Shown here: positions 44,546 to 53,112 of the stretch, in pieces
How the letters are laid out: every line of letters begins with the position of its first letter
Position numbering within the stretch: position 1 is the stretch's first letter
Assembly (NCBI GenBank): GCA_035517695.1
Contig: DATIYI010000423.1
Location: 39,064 to 103,063, forward strand
Length of the DNA stretch: 64,000 nucleotides
Direction of reading: 5' to 3'
DNA from: DATFVJ01 sp035517695
Lineage (GTDB): Bacteria; Actinomycetota; Actinomycetes; Streptosporangiales; Streptosporangiaceae
Notes under the pieces: generated by a model
Told to the model about the DNA's origin: nothing
What the model saw: only the letters and a program-made list of their open reading frames with translations
The model's database searches: none
Translations under genes and position numbers: made by a program

Positions 44546-45850
44546 CTAGGACCCGTAGCGCCAGGACTCCAGGTAGTCCTGCTGCGCGGGCGTCAGCGCA
44601 TCGATCTCCACGTCGAGGGATGCGAGCGCGAGCCTGGCGACCTCGGCGTCGATCTCAGCTGGCACGTCGTGCACACCAGGCGCAAGTCCGTCGTGATGCC
44701 CGGCGAGCCAGGCGGTGGCCAGGGCCTGTGTCGCGAAGGAAAGGTCCATCACGGCCGGCGGATGACCCTCGGCCGCGACCAGGTTGACCAGCCGGCCCTC
44801 GGCGAGCAGCAGCAGGCGGCGCTGACCGGGAAGGACGTACTCATCTGTGTCGGGGCGCACCGCTCGGTTCACCGTCACCGCCTGCCCCTGGAGGGCCCCG
44901 ATGTCCACCTCCACATCGAAATGCCCTGCATTCGCGAGGATCGCGCCGCTGCGCATGACGGCAAAATGTTCACCGGCGATCACATCCCGGTTACCTGTCG
45001 CGGTGATGAACACGTCCCCGATAGGCGCGGCACGCGCCATCGGAAGCACGCGGAAACCCTGCATGACGGCGTCAAGGGCGGCCGCGGGATTGATTTCGGT
45101 GACGATTACCTGGGCGCCGAGCCCGCGGGCACGCTCGGCCAGGCCCTTGCCGCAGTAGCCGTATCCCGCAACCACCACCGTCCGCCCGGCAAGCAGCGTG
45201 TTGGTGGCACGCAGGATGCCGTCAAGAACGGATTGCCCGGTCCCGTACCTGTTGTCAGACATCCGCTTGACCGGCGTGTCGTTAGCCGCGATCATCGGGA
45301 AACCCAGTTCGCGTGCCGCAGCCATGCCGCGCAGCCTGAACACACCGGTCGTGGTGGATTCGCAACCGCCGCGCACCCGGCTGACCAGGTCCGCGCGCTC
45401 GCCGTGCAGCGTGTTGACCAAGTCGCAGCCGTCGTCGAGGACGAGGTCGGGACCTGCCTCGATGGCCTGGTGAATGTTGCGGTAGTAGGTGGCGCGATCA
45501 ACGTCTGCGCGGGCGAACACGGCGGCACCGTAGCGGACGGCCAGCGCGGCAGCCACCTCGTCCTGCGTCGACAGCGGGTTGGATGCGGCGAGGAAGACGT
45601 GCGCCCCGCCGGCAAGCAGGACCCTGACGAGCGCGGCGGTCTCCGCCGTGACGTGCAGGCACGCCGAGATCGTCAGGCCGGCCAGCGGCCGCTCGGTGGC
45701 AAACTGCGTGCGGATACGACGCAACACCGGCATCGCGTGGTCGGCCCACTCGATGCGGCGGGCCCCCTGCTCGGCGAGCCCGGGATCGGCGATGGCGCGG
45801 TCGCGGCCTTTTTGGCCGACGGTGACTCCGCCATCGCCGATGCCCGCCAT
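44546..45850 (-). CDS. Adenosylhomocysteinase-like enzyme, compact (archaeal/Thermotoga) type
   Basis: 434 residues, a second and clearly different S-adenosylhomocysteine hydrolase homologue. It has the NAD fold GYGYCGKG, substrate segment STTTGVFRL, the lysine/asparate of NDTPVK...SDNRYGTGQS, and GHFDVEVDI. It lacks the ~40-residue insert (KGETLQEYWWC) of the bacterial form. It also lacks the usual C-terminal KxDHYRY, ending in ESWRYGS. Archaeal members of this compact group include S-inosylhomocysteine hydrolase, so SAH or SIH may be the substrate. ATG 45850 is used (GTG 45859 possible). Only 14 nt separate it from ahcY, and it is followed by an MFS gene. Confidence 0.85.
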   Translation of the reverse strand: MAGIGDGGVTVGQKGRDRAIADPGLAEQGARRIEWADHAMPVLRRIRTQFATERPLAGLTISACLHVTAETAALVRVLLAGGAHVFLAASNPLSTQDEVAAALAVRYGAAVFARADVDRATYYRNIHQAIEAGPDLVLDDGCDLVNTLHGERADLVSRVRGGCESTTTGVFRLRGMAAARELGFPMIAANDTPVKRMSDNRYGTGQSVLDGILRATNTLLAGRTVVVAGYGYCGKGLAERARGLGAQVIVTEINPAAALDAVMQGFRVLPMARAAPIGDVFITATGNRDVIAGEHFAVMRSGAILANAGHFDVEVDIGALQGQAVTVNRAVRPDTDEYVLPGQRRLLLLAEGRLVNLVAAEGHPPAVMDLSFATQALATAWLAGHHDGLAPGVHDVPAEIDAEVARLALASLDVEIDALTPAQQDYLESWRYGS

Positions 45851-45864
45851 GTCGCGCACGTGCC

Positions 45865-47337
45865 TCAGTAGCGGTAGTGGTCTGACTTGTACGGCCCGTC
45901 CACGGGCACCCCGATATAGTCCGCCTGATCCTTGGTGAGCTGGGTGAGCCTGACGCCAAGCGCGTCGAGGTGCAGCCTGGCGACCTTCTCGTCCAGGTGC
46001 TTGGGCAGCGTGTGCACGCCCAGCGGGTAGTCGTCCGTCTTCCCGAACAGTTCGATCTGCGCGATCACCTGGTTGGCGAAGCTGTTGGACATCACGAAAC
46101 TCGGGTGGCCGGTGGCGTTGCCCAGGTTGAGCAGCCGTCCCTCGGAGAGGACCAGCACGGAGTGGCCGTCGGGGAAGACCCACTCGTCGACCTGTGGCTT
46201 GATGTTGATCCTCCGGATCCTCGGCGTCCTGGCCACGCCGGCCATGTCGATTTCGTTGTCGAAGTGACCGATGTTGCCGACGATGGCCTGATGCTTCATC
46301 GCGGCCATATGGTCGGCTGTGATGATGTCGCGGTTGCCCGTCGCGGTGACGAAGATGTCGGCCACCCCCACCACGTCTTCGAGCGTCGCCACCTGGTAGC
46401 CGTCCATGGCCGCCTGCAGCGCGCAGATCGGGTCGATCTCGGTCACTACGACGCGGGCGCCCTGGCCCCGCAGCGACTGCGCGCAGCCCTTGCCGACATC
46501 GCCGTAGCCGCACACCACGACGACCTTGCCGCCGATCAGCACGTCCGTGGCCCGGTTGATGCCGTCGACGAGGGAATGCCTGCAACCGTACTTGTTGTCG
46601 AACTTGGACTTCGTCACCGAGTCGTTCACGTTGATCGCAGGGAACAGCAGCGTGCCGGCGCGGTACATCTCGTACAGCCGGTGCACGCCCGTCGTGGTCT
46701 CCTCGGTTACCCCCCTAACGGCTGCCGCGAGGCGCGTCCATTTTCCAGGCTGCGACGCGTTTCCAGGCTGCGACGCCAGCGAACGGGTGAGAAGATCGCA
46801 GACTACCTTCCACTCGTCCGGGTCGTCGTCGCTCGGGGCGGGGACGCCCCCTGCCTTCTCGTATTCCACGCCCTTGTGCACAAGCAGCGTAGCGTCGCCG
46901 CCATCATCGAGGATCATGTTGGGGCCGCGCGACCCGCCGTCACCGGCATCAGGCCAGGTGAGCGCCTGCTCGGTGCACCACCAGTACTCCTGGAGGGTCT
47001 CGCCCTTCCAGGCGAAGACCGGGATGCCCGCGGGCGCGTCGGCCGTGCCGCCGCGACCGGCCGCGACCGCGGCTGCCGCGTGGTCCTGGGTGGAGAAGAT
47101 GTTGCAGCTTGCCCAGCGCACCTGGGCGCCGAGCGCGGTGAGGGTCTCGATAAGCACGGCTGTCTGCACGGTCATGTGCAGTGAACCCGTGATGCGCGCG
47201 CCCGCCAGCGGCTGTGCGGTAGCGAACTCATTGCGCAACGCCATCAGGCCGGGCATCTCGTGCTCGGCGAGACGGATCTCCCTGCGCCCGAAATCAGCGA
47301 GCGAAATGTCGGCAACCTTGAATGGTTCTGCTGGCAT
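45865..47337 (-). CDS. ahcY: S-adenosyl-L-homocysteine hydrolase (bacterial type)
   Basis: Splits S-adenosylhomocysteine to adenosine and homocysteine, relieving product inhibition of methyltransferases. 490 residues, full bacterial length. Key parts: LHMTVQTA, KGETLQEYWWC, VTEETTTGVHRLYEM, NVNDSVTKSKFDNKYGCRHSL, the NAD-binding GYGDVGKG, GHFDNEIDM, and C-terminal YKSDHYRY reaching the neighbouring subunit. ATG 47337 (MPAEPFKVAD) has GGAGG 5 nt upstream. The 5' leader contains six or more 16-17-nt tandem repeats. No SAH-riboswitch fold was recognised there. Confidence 0.96.
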   Translation of the reverse strand: MPAEPFKVADISLADFGRREIRLAEHEMPGLMALRNEFATAQPLAGARITGSLHMTVQTAVLIETLTALGAQVRWASCNIFSTQDHAAAAVAAGRGGTADAPAGIPVFAWKGETLQEYWWCTEQALTWPDAGDGGSRGPNMILDDGGDATLLVHKGVEYEKAGGVPAPSDDDPDEWKVVCDLLTRSLASQPGNASQPGKWTRLAAAVRGVTEETTTGVHRLYEMYRAGTLLFPAINVNDSVTKSKFDNKYGCRHSLVDGINRATDVLIGGKVVVVCGYGDVGKGCAQSLRGQGARVVVTEIDPICALQAAMDGYQVATLEDVVGVADIFVTATGNRDIITADHMAAMKHQAIVGNIGHFDNEIDMAGVARTPRIRRINIKPQVDEWVFPDGHSVLVLSEGRLLNLGNATGHPSFVMSNSFANQVIAQIELFGKTDDYPLGVHTLPKHLDEKVARLHLDALGVRLTQLTKDQADYIGVPVDGPYKSDHYRY

Positions 47338-47367
47338 GCGGTCCTCCGCGATGTTCGTCAAGTGCTG

Positions 47368-47475
47368 GGCTTCGTTGCGTACTGGCTTCGTTGCGTACTG
47401 GCTTCGTTGCGTACCGGGCTTCATCGGGTACTGGGCTGCAATGGGTACTGCGCTGCAATGGGTACTGAGCTTCGG
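47368..47475. repeat. 16-17-nt tandem repeats in the ahcY leader
   Basis: At least six units: three of ggcttcgttgcgtac(t/c) (16 nt) followed by three 17-nt variants around gggctgcaatgggtact. They lie 30-140 nt upstream of the ahcY start, in the likely promoter or 5' leader. Read on the ahcY strand, each unit carries AGTAC(G/C)CA. Confidence 0.9.
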
Positions 47476-47625
47476 TGGCCGCCCGTGCCGGAGCCGACCT
47501 TCGGCGGTGCCGACACTGACGTGGCGGCGGCATTCGAAACGTGATCAGGTGAAGCGCCCCGGGCCGTGCCGCTGCTCATGTCGACCCTAGGCTGGCGGAC
47601 CCGGATATGCATGTCCGCACGCCGT

Positions 47626-47648
47626 TTCTTAACACAAGAATGTTAGAA
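47626..47648. promoter_or_regulatory. AT-rich dyad upstream of the MerR gene
   Basis: TAACA-caagaa-TGTTA with outer TTC/GAA arms, ending 8 nt before the MerR start codon. It is AT-rich against the local background. It is probably an operator for MerR autoregulation and may also affect the divergent ahcY operon; binding is inferred. Confidence 0.5.
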
Positions 47649-47656
47649 TTACGTCC

Positions 47657-48049
47657 ATGCGCATCACTGAGGCCGCGAAGAGCCTCGGGACGTCACCCCG
47701 GATGCTCCGCTACCGCGAGTCGCTCGGCTTGCTCCCGCCCGTTCAGCCCGGGCACCGGGGACACCGCAAGTTCACTGGCCGCGATGTGGACGCGGTAGCG
47801 GCGGCTCTCGCGCTCGAGCGGCGATTCGATATCAGCCCTGCCGCGCTGGCTTTCGGGCTACGAGTCCTGGCGGAGCCCGCCGTCCGGGCCGCCGTGGCGG
47901 ATCTGGGCGAGCGCACGGGCAGGCTCGGCCGGGCACGAGCGCTCGACTTCGAGCAGGAACGCGCGCTGCGCATGCTCGGCGCACGGCCGCTACAGGGAGC
48001 GCGGCGGCGTCAAGGCGCCGCCCGTCCGCACCGTACCGGTCCCGGCTGA
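47657..48049 (+). CDS. MerR-family transcriptional regulator
   Basis: 130 residues. N-terminal winged helix-turn-helix MRITEAAKSLGTSPRMLRYRESLGLLPP, followed by GHRGHRKFTGRDVDAVAAALALERRF, the standard MerR DNA-binding domain. The C-terminal part is short, Arg/Ala-rich and without the Cys residues of metal sensors, so the inducer is unknown. It diverges from the ahcY operon across a 319-nt region containing the repeats and a dyad, making it a candidate regulator of ahcY-ahcY2-MFS. Confidence 0.85.
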   Translation: MRITEAAKSLGTSPRMLRYRESLGLLPPVQPGHRGHRKFTGRDVDAVAAALALERRFDISPAALAFGLRVLAEPAVRAAVADLGERTGRLGRARALDFEQERALRMLGARPLQGARRRQGAARPHRTGPG

Positions 48050-48195
48050 GCCAGGCGACCGCGGACAGCGCGCCACTCGCTCGCGGTGGAATCTGAAGCT
48101 GACCTGCTGGCCACAAGCGCCGTTCGCGGTGCGCGGTTACGCTGTCCCACAAGAGCAAACATTAGCCGGGATGCCGCCAGAAAGACGGGTGGCCG

Positions 48196-48858
48196 ATGCC
48201 CGCACTAACCACATCGCTGCACGGGCTGGGCGGCTTAAAGCCACTGCCCGCGCTCATGTCTGTACTCGTCGGCTTGGCCGCGTTCGCCGTGGTCTTATGG
48301 CAGACCGCGAACCACATAAGTACCATGGCGCATGAGGGCGCGCACGCGCTGGTGGGGTCGACCATGGGCCGGAAGGTCCGCAGCGTGCGGCTGGAGCGTA
48401 ACGGCGATGGTAGTACCCTTCTGGACCCGGCAACGGGCCCGGGCTTTGTTGTCGCCGGCATTGTCGGTTACCTCGGCCCGAGCGGCTTCGGGCTTCTCGG
48501 GGCGAAGCTGATTTCCCTCGGTTACGCCGGGGCGGCGCTGTGGCTGGCTGTGATCCTGTTAGCCGTCCTGCTGCCGCTAATACGCAACTGGTTCGGCGTC
48601 ATCCCGGTAGTCGTCACCGGCGGATCGATCTTCCTTGTCCTGGCCCACGCTACGGCCGGCTTCGTGACCGTCGTCGCCTGCGGCCTCACCTGGTTCCTGC
48701 TTCTGTCTGGTGTCGGCGATGTGCTGGTACACAACACCAGGGCGCAGGATGCTCAGACCCTCCGTAACCTTACCTACATCCCAAAGGCGCTATGGGTCGG
48801 CCTGTGGCTCATGGGCACGATCCTCGCGCTCATAATCGGGGGCGCGCTTTTGCTCTGA
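48196..48858 (+). CDS. M50-type membrane metallopeptidase
   Basis: 220 residues with about five or six hydrophobic segments. The zinc motif HEGAH (HExxH) lies in STMAHEGAHALVGSTMG close to the first helix, followed by GFVVAGIVGYLGPSGFGLLGAKL, the M50B arrangement of site-2-protease-like peptidases. No PDZ domain. The C-terminal Asp/Asn that completes the zinc site may be in VGDVLVHNT. ATG 48196 is assumed; the ribosome site is weak. Substrate unknown. It is convergent with the CDF transporter gene. Confidence 0.82.
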   Translation: MPALTTSLHGLGGLKPLPALMSVLVGLAAFAVVLWQTANHISTMAHEGAHALVGSTMGRKVRSVRLERNGDGSTLLDPATGPGFVVAGIVGYLGPSGFGLLGAKLISLGYAGAALWLAVILLAVLLPLIRNWFGVIPVVVTGGSIFLVLAHATAGFVTVVACGLTWFLLLSGVGDVLVHNTRAQDAQTLRNLTYIPKALWVGLWLMGTILALIIGGALLL

Positions 48859-48981
48859 CCGTCCAGAGGCCGCGACACGAAGCGCGCATGCTGTGCCTGC
48901 CCCGCGACTGCCCCGGGCGCGACACTCCGCGGCAGCCGTTAGATCTGTGCTGGCCCGTGGGGCGACCCAACCGGGATCCCT

Positions 48982-49015
48982 TAGATGTCCGTGTCGGCTA
49001 GATGTCCGTGTCGGC
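48982..49015. repeat. 17-nt direct duplication spanning the stop of the CDF gene
   Basis: tagatgtccgtgtcggc occurs twice in tandem (48982-48998, 48999-49015). On the minus strand the copies place an ATCTA(G/A) stop at the end of each, so the CDF gene ends in TAG and a second, out-of-phase stop follows 17 nt later. Confidence 0.9.
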
Positions 49016-50041
49016 GGGGTGGACGCTGCGCATCGACGGGTCAGTCTCGTCCACCTTTGCCGGTTTGTAGAGATCAGGCTCGAGGTAGATCAGCTCAGCG
49101 ATCGGCACGGCCCGGCGGACACGGCGTTCCGCCGCGTCGATGCCGCGCGCGATCTCGGCCGCCGTCTCGTTTGCGCGGACCCCGACCTTGGCGGCGACCA
49201 AGAGTGATTCCGGGCCCAGGTGCAGGGTCCGCAGATGGATGACGCACTGGATCTCCCGTCCGTCCTCGAGCGCGGCGACAATCTTGCGCTGCGTCCCAGC
49301 GCTCGCCGACTCCCCGATCAGCAGGCTCTTCATCTCCACCGCGAGCACGACGGCGACGCACACGAGCAGCAGACCGATCGCGAGCGACCCGACGCCATCC
49401 CAAACGCCGCTCCCCGTAATCACCGCAGCCGTGACCCCGAGCACCGCGCACGCCAGGCCGATCAGTGCCGCCATATCCTCGAGCAACAAGACGGGAAGTT
49501 CGGGCGCCTTCGTCCGGCGGATGAAGGACACCCAACCGCGCCGGCCGCGCACCCTGTTCGACTCGCCCACGGCGGTGCGCAGGGAGAAACCCTCGAGGAC
49601 GACCGCGACGCCAAGGACGATGAACGCGATCAACGGATCGCGGACCGGGTGCGGATCGGTGATCTTGTGCCAGCCCTCGTATAGCGAAAACGCGCCACCC
49701 GCGGTAAACAGGACGACCGCGACCAGGAAGGCGTAAAAATACCGCTCGGCCCCGAATCCGAACGGATGCTCCATCGTTTCCGCCCGCTTTGACTGTCGGC
49801 GGCCGACCAGGAGCAGTGCCTGGTTTCCCGTGTCGGCAAGCGAGTGCACGGACTCCGCGAGCAGCGAGGACGACCCGGTAAGCAGGAACGCCGCGAACTT
49901 CGTCGCCGCGATGCCCAGGTTCGCGGCGAGAGCGGCAAATATCGCCCTCGGCTTGCTCTCGGCTATGATGGTTCCTTCCTGCGTCCGCTGCTGCGCCGCA
50001 GATGTCCTGCTCCCGCGGCGACCCTGAGGTCCGGAGTTCAA
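48998..50041 (-). CDS. Cation diffusion facilitator family transporter
   Basis: Proton-coupled efflux of divalent metal such as Zn, Co or Fe. About 347 residues. Six helices with metal-site residues in SSLLAESVHSLADTGNQALLLVG (helix 2, HxxxD) and LLEDMAALIGL (helix 5). The C-terminal cytoplasmic domain (IQCVIHLRTLHLGPESLLVAAKVGV) has the usual ferredoxin-like fold. The start is uncertain: TTG 50041 is the first possible codon but has no ribosome site. A strong AGGAAGGAACC lies directly before ATC-ATA-GCC at about 49970, where similarity begins, so a rare ATC/ATA start is possible. Confidence 0.9.
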   Translation of the reverse strand: MNSGPQGRRGSRTSAAQQRTQEGTIIAESKPRAIFAALAANLGIAATKFAAFLLTGSSSLLAESVHSLADTGNQALLLVGRRQSKRAETMEHPFGFGAERYFYAFLVAVVLFTAGGAFSLYEGWHKITDPHPVRDPLIAFIVLGVAVVLEGFSLRTAVGESNRVRGRRGWVSFIRRTKAPELPVLLLEDMAALIGLACAVLGVTAAVITGSGVWDGVGSLAIGLLLVCVAVVLAVEMKSLLIGESASAGTQRKIVAALEDGREIQCVIHLRTLHLGPESLLVAAKVGVRANETAAEIARGIDAAERRVRRAVPIAELIYLEPDLYKPAKVDETDPSMRSVHPADTDI

Positions 50042-50066
50042 CCGAACCCAGGTTCAGCAACCGACA

Positions 50067-51158
50067 CTAGGCGATCCGCGCCTTGAGCTCCTGGATGGGG
50101 TTGATCGGGCTAGGGTCCATGCCGCTGCCGAGTGCCAGGTAGACGGTGGCATAGTCGATCAGCTGAACCAGGCTGGCCAGGCGGACCAGCGGATGATCGC
50201 CTTCAGCGGACAGCTCGGTCACGCCGATGCCACGCTCCGCCGCAAGCTCAACAGAAGCCCTGCGCCGCTTGGTTACCTGCGGGTGCTCATGGGTGTCTGT
50301 GAGCAGTACGAGCCGCATCGGCAACGGGGCCTCAGGAGCCGCCAGCGGGCCGTCGAACGCGACCACCTGGTTGTGGTTGGCTTCAGGCAGCACACCTGGC
50401 AGGCCAAGCAGCTTCGCGTTCTCGCTGAGCTGGGCAGCGAACCGTTGCGCGACCACCCCGGTGAGCGGCGACGTTCCCCAGATCACCGGCAGGCAGCCGA
50501 CAAGTTCCGCGGCGAGGACCTTCGCCGGGTTGACGAACGACTCGCTGTCGGGCCGACACCGGTGCGAGATGTCCTCGAGCAGCTTGGCCGCTTCCTCGTA
50601 CACGTCCTGGCCCAGTTCGGCGAGCCCGAGTCGCTGCGCGATCGCGATTAGCGGCACAGACAGGCCCCACAGCGTGGACCGTGGCCATCCTGCCGAGACC
50701 ACGGGGATGAACGGCGCCCGCGCCTGCGCGGCCAGATCGGCAAGGGGGGATCGTGCCCCGCCGACCGCGGCGAGCCTGCAGCCACGGCGTACCGCCGCAT
50801 GCGCCAGGTTCAGCGTCTCCTCGGTCGAGCCCGAGCACGAGACCGCGATGACCAGATCGGCAGCACCGGCCCAGCCGGGCAGCTGATAGTCGCGGATGGT
50901 CGCGACCTGCACCGGGCTGCCCGGGCCGCACACCGCCGCCAGGATGTCCCCCGCGATTCCGGAGCCGCCCATTCCGGTGACCAAAATCGCCCGTGGGCGG
51001 TCAGGCCCGACGATAACGCCGAGATCCGCCTCGGCCGCGGCGCGCTGCCCGCTGCGGACCTGGGCCGCGGCGGACGCGACCTGGCGCAGCATGCCGCCGG
51101 GATCTGCCTCCTCGAGCAGGTTCCCGTCGTCGAGCAGTCGCTCGTCAAGGAGGGTCAT
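50067..51158 (-). CDS. SIS-domain phosphosugar isomerase (PGI/PMI-like)
   Basis: 363 residues, two SIS domains: VTGMGGSGIAGDILAAVC and SCSGSTEETLNLAHAAV in the first, LPVIWGTSPLTGVVAQRFAAQLSENAKLLG and LPEANHNQVVAF in the second. This is the bifunctional phosphoglucose/phosphomannose isomerase-like group found upstream of manB in actinomycetes (Rv3256c position). It would supply mannose-6-phosphate for manB. ATG 51158 overlaps the stop of the Trm112 gene (TGATG), so the two are coupled. Substrate is inferred from position and family. Confidence 0.9.
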   Translation of the reverse strand: MTLLDERLLDDGNLLEEADPGGMLRQVASAAAQVRSGQRAAAEADLGVIVGPDRPRAILVTGMGGSGIAGDILAAVCGPGSPVQVATIRDYQLPGWAGAADLVIAVSCSGSTEETLNLAHAAVRRGCRLAAVGGARSPLADLAAQARAPFIPVVSAGWPRSTLWGLSVPLIAIAQRLGLAELGQDVYEEAAKLLEDISHRCRPDSESFVNPAKVLAAELVGCLPVIWGTSPLTGVVAQRFAAQLSENAKLLGLPGVLPEANHNQVVAFDGPLAAPEAPLPMRLVLLTDTHEHPQVTKRRRASVELAAERGIGVTELSAEGDHPLVRLASLVQLIDYATVYLALGSGMDPSPINPIQELKARIA

Positions 51159-51388
51159 CACGCGGTCTCCTTGGCGTCGCCGACGGCTGCGCCGCCAGCA
51201 TGGGATGACCCAGTGGCAGGCTGGCGGGCCTCATCGACGAGCAGCACGGGAATGTCGTCACGAACCGGGTAAGCGAGCCCGCAGCTTGAACCGGTGCAGA
51301 CAAGCTCGTTCGTGGCGCCGTCTGGGCGCAATGGCGATTTGCATTTCGGGCACGCGAGGATCTCAAGTAGCCAGTCGTCGATCTTCAC
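51158..51388 (-). CDS. Trm112-family zinc protein
   Basis: 76 residues. LLEILACPKCKSPLRPDG ... ELVCTGSSCGLAYPVRDDIPVLL carries the CPxC and CxxxxC pairs of the Trm112/YcaR fold. In eukaryotes and archaea Trm112 activates several methyltransferases; bacterial forms are less understood. It lies between manB (8 nt upstream) and the SIS gene (overlapping). The last 15 residues are Gly/Ala-rich. Confidence 0.88.
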   Translation of the reverse strand: MKIDDWLLEILACPKCKSPLRPDGATNELVCTGSSCGLAYPVRDDIPVLLVDEARQPATGSSHAGGAAVGDAKETA

Positions 51389-51396
51389 GCTGTCTC

Positions 51397-52785
51397 CTAA
51401 CTTGTCGCCGCGGACGGGCTCATCGAGGATTCAGTCGGCGCTGACCTGATGATCTCGAGGACCTCATCGCGTAGTGCGTTCATGGTGCCGCCGTCGGCGG
51501 CCTCGACGTTGAGCCTGAGCACGGGTTCGGTGTTCGAAGGCCGCAGGTTGAACCACACATCGGGTGCGGTGACCGTCAGGCCGTCCATATCGTCCAGGTC
51601 CGTATCCGGACGGCGCGCGTACACGTCGCGCACCCGGCGCGTCGCCGCGCGCTGGTCGGCCACCTCGGTGTTGATCTCCCCGGAGGCCACGTACCTGGAG
51701 TACCGCGCGAGTAGCTGCGACAGCGGCTTGGGCTGCTCACCGAGCGCGGCAAGCACGTGCAGCGCGGCCAGCATGCCGGAATCGGCATACCAGAAGTCGC
51801 GGAAATAGAAATGGCCGGAATGTTCGCCACCGAAGATCGCGTTCGCGGCGGCCATCTCGGCCTTGATGAAGGAATGCCCCACCCTGGTACGAACCGGCCT
51901 GCCGCCTTGCTCGGCGATGATCTCGGGTACGGCGCGCGAGGTGATCAGGTTATGTATCACGGCCGCGCCGGGCTCGCGAGCCAGTTCGCGCACCGCTATG
52001 AGCGCGATCAGCACGGACGGTGAGACGATCTCGCCGCGCTCGTCCACGACGAAACAGCGGTCCGCGTCGCCATCGAACGCGAGGCCCAGGTCGGCGTGGT
52101 GCATGCCGACGGCTCGCTGCAGATCCCTCAGGTTAGCCGGTTCGATCGGGTTCGCCTCATGGTGCGGGAATGTGCCGTCCAGATCGAAGTAGAGCGGAAC
52201 GACGTCGAGCGGGAGGCCCTCGAACACCTTGGGCACGGTGTAACCGGCCATCCCGTTGCCCGCGTCCACCGCGACCTTGAGCGGCCGGAGGGCAGATAGG
52301 TCCACGAGGGACTTTAGGTGGTCGGCGTAACCCGCGAGCAGATCCCTGGATCTGATGTTGCCCTGCGGCCCCTTGGCCTGCGGCAGCCCGTGCGCCACGA
52401 TGTCGCGCAGTTCTGTCAGGCCGGTGTCGCGGCCCACCGGGCGGGCGCCGCCCCTGCACAGCTTTATCCCGTTGTATTTCGGCGGGTTGTGGCTCGCCGT
52501 GATCATCGCACCCGGGATGCCCAAGCTGCCGCTCGCGTAATAAAGCATGTCCGTGGAGCCGAGGCCACCAGCCACGACGTCAGCGCCTTGCGCGGCGGCG
52601 CCGCGGCCGAACGCCTTCGCCAGCGGATCGGATGACGCGCGCATATCGTGCACGGTCACGATCGAGGGGGCATCCATGAGGCGGGCGAATGCGGCCCCGA
52701 TCGCTTCGGCGACGGTCTCATCCAGTTCATCGGGCACGATGCCGCGTATGTCGTATGCCTTGAATATCTTGGCGAGCTCGCTCAC
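51397..52785 (-). CDS. manB: Phosphomannomutase/phosphoglucomutase
   Basis: Interconverts hexose-6- and hexose-1-phosphates, feeding GDP-mannose for cell-wall mannosides. 462 residues, four-domain alpha-D-phosphohexomutase: YDIRGIVPDELDE, active-site serine in TASHNPPKYNGIK, Mg site FDGDADRCFVVDE, sugar loop GGEHSGHFYF, phosphate loop in RPSNTEPVLRLNVEA. GTG 52785 has GGAG 5-6 nt upstream. Followed by the Trm112 and SIS genes in one operon, the same grouping as in mycobacteria. Confidence 0.95.
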   Translation of the reverse strand: MSELAKIFKAYDIRGIVPDELDETVAEAIGAAFARLMDAPSIVTVHDMRASSDPLAKAFGRGAAAQGADVVAGGLGSTDMLYYASGSLGIPGAMITASHNPPKYNGIKLCRGGARPVGRDTGLTELRDIVAHGLPQAKGPQGNIRSRDLLAGYADHLKSLVDLSALRPLKVAVDAGNGMAGYTVPKVFEGLPLDVVPLYFDLDGTFPHHEANPIEPANLRDLQRAVGMHHADLGLAFDGDADRCFVVDERGEIVSPSVLIALIAVRELAREPGAAVIHNLITSRAVPEIIAEQGGRPVRTRVGHSFIKAEMAAANAIFGGEHSGHFYFRDFWYADSGMLAALHVLAALGEQPKPLSQLLARYSRYVASGEINTEVADQRAATRRVRDVYARRPDTDLDDMDGLTVTAPDVWFNLRPSNTEPVLRLNVEAADGGTMNALRDEVLEIIRSAPTESSMSPSAATS

Positions 52786-52921
52786 TCAGGCTCCAGCTTC
52801 TGGTTTCGCCACTTCCCGCATGGTCCGCCTCGTTCCCTGGCCATCTGCGTGGTCATCGAGCCTACCGGGCCGGCGGCGGCGCCAAGTGATACCCGCCGAC
52901 CGACCGACCCGACCGACCCTC

Positions 52922-53112
52922 GCTAGTGGTCTGTTAGTGGGTCATCCTTGAGCGAACTGCTGCCAGGTGGGTGCGTCGCAAGGCGGCATTTGTCCTCGAC
53001 TTGTCCGCGCCGCGCGCTTCGCCGGTGCTACCCGCGACAACGCGGCGAGGCGCCCGGCTGGGCGTTGTGGCGGACGGCGCAGCCAAAGAAGACTCTTCTG
53101 ACAGACCACCAG
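52922..53112. mobile_element. MITE-like remnant with IS-type inverted ends
   Basis: About 190 nt is bounded by TGGTCTGTTAG (left, 52926) and, inverted, TGGTCTGTCAG (right, up to about 53107), 10 of 11 matching. The right end continues into AGAAGACTCTTCT. The flanks read CTAG and CCAG, which could be a damaged target duplication. Ends of the GGTCTGTCAG type occur on actinobacterial IS5-like elements. No transposase frame remains. Only the ends are seen; identity is tentative. Confidence 0.45.

Noticed and set aside
47338..47640. SAH riboswitch upstream of ahcY
   Set aside because: The leader is filled with tandem repeats, and I could not find the conserved riboswitch core or pseudoknot arms.
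53087..53099. Palindrome AGAAGACTCTTCT sharing the 11-mer AGAAGAGTCTT with the TetR operator, considered as a second operator
   Set aside because: It is better explained as the inner part of the right inverted end of the MITE-like element, and no gene start lies next to it.
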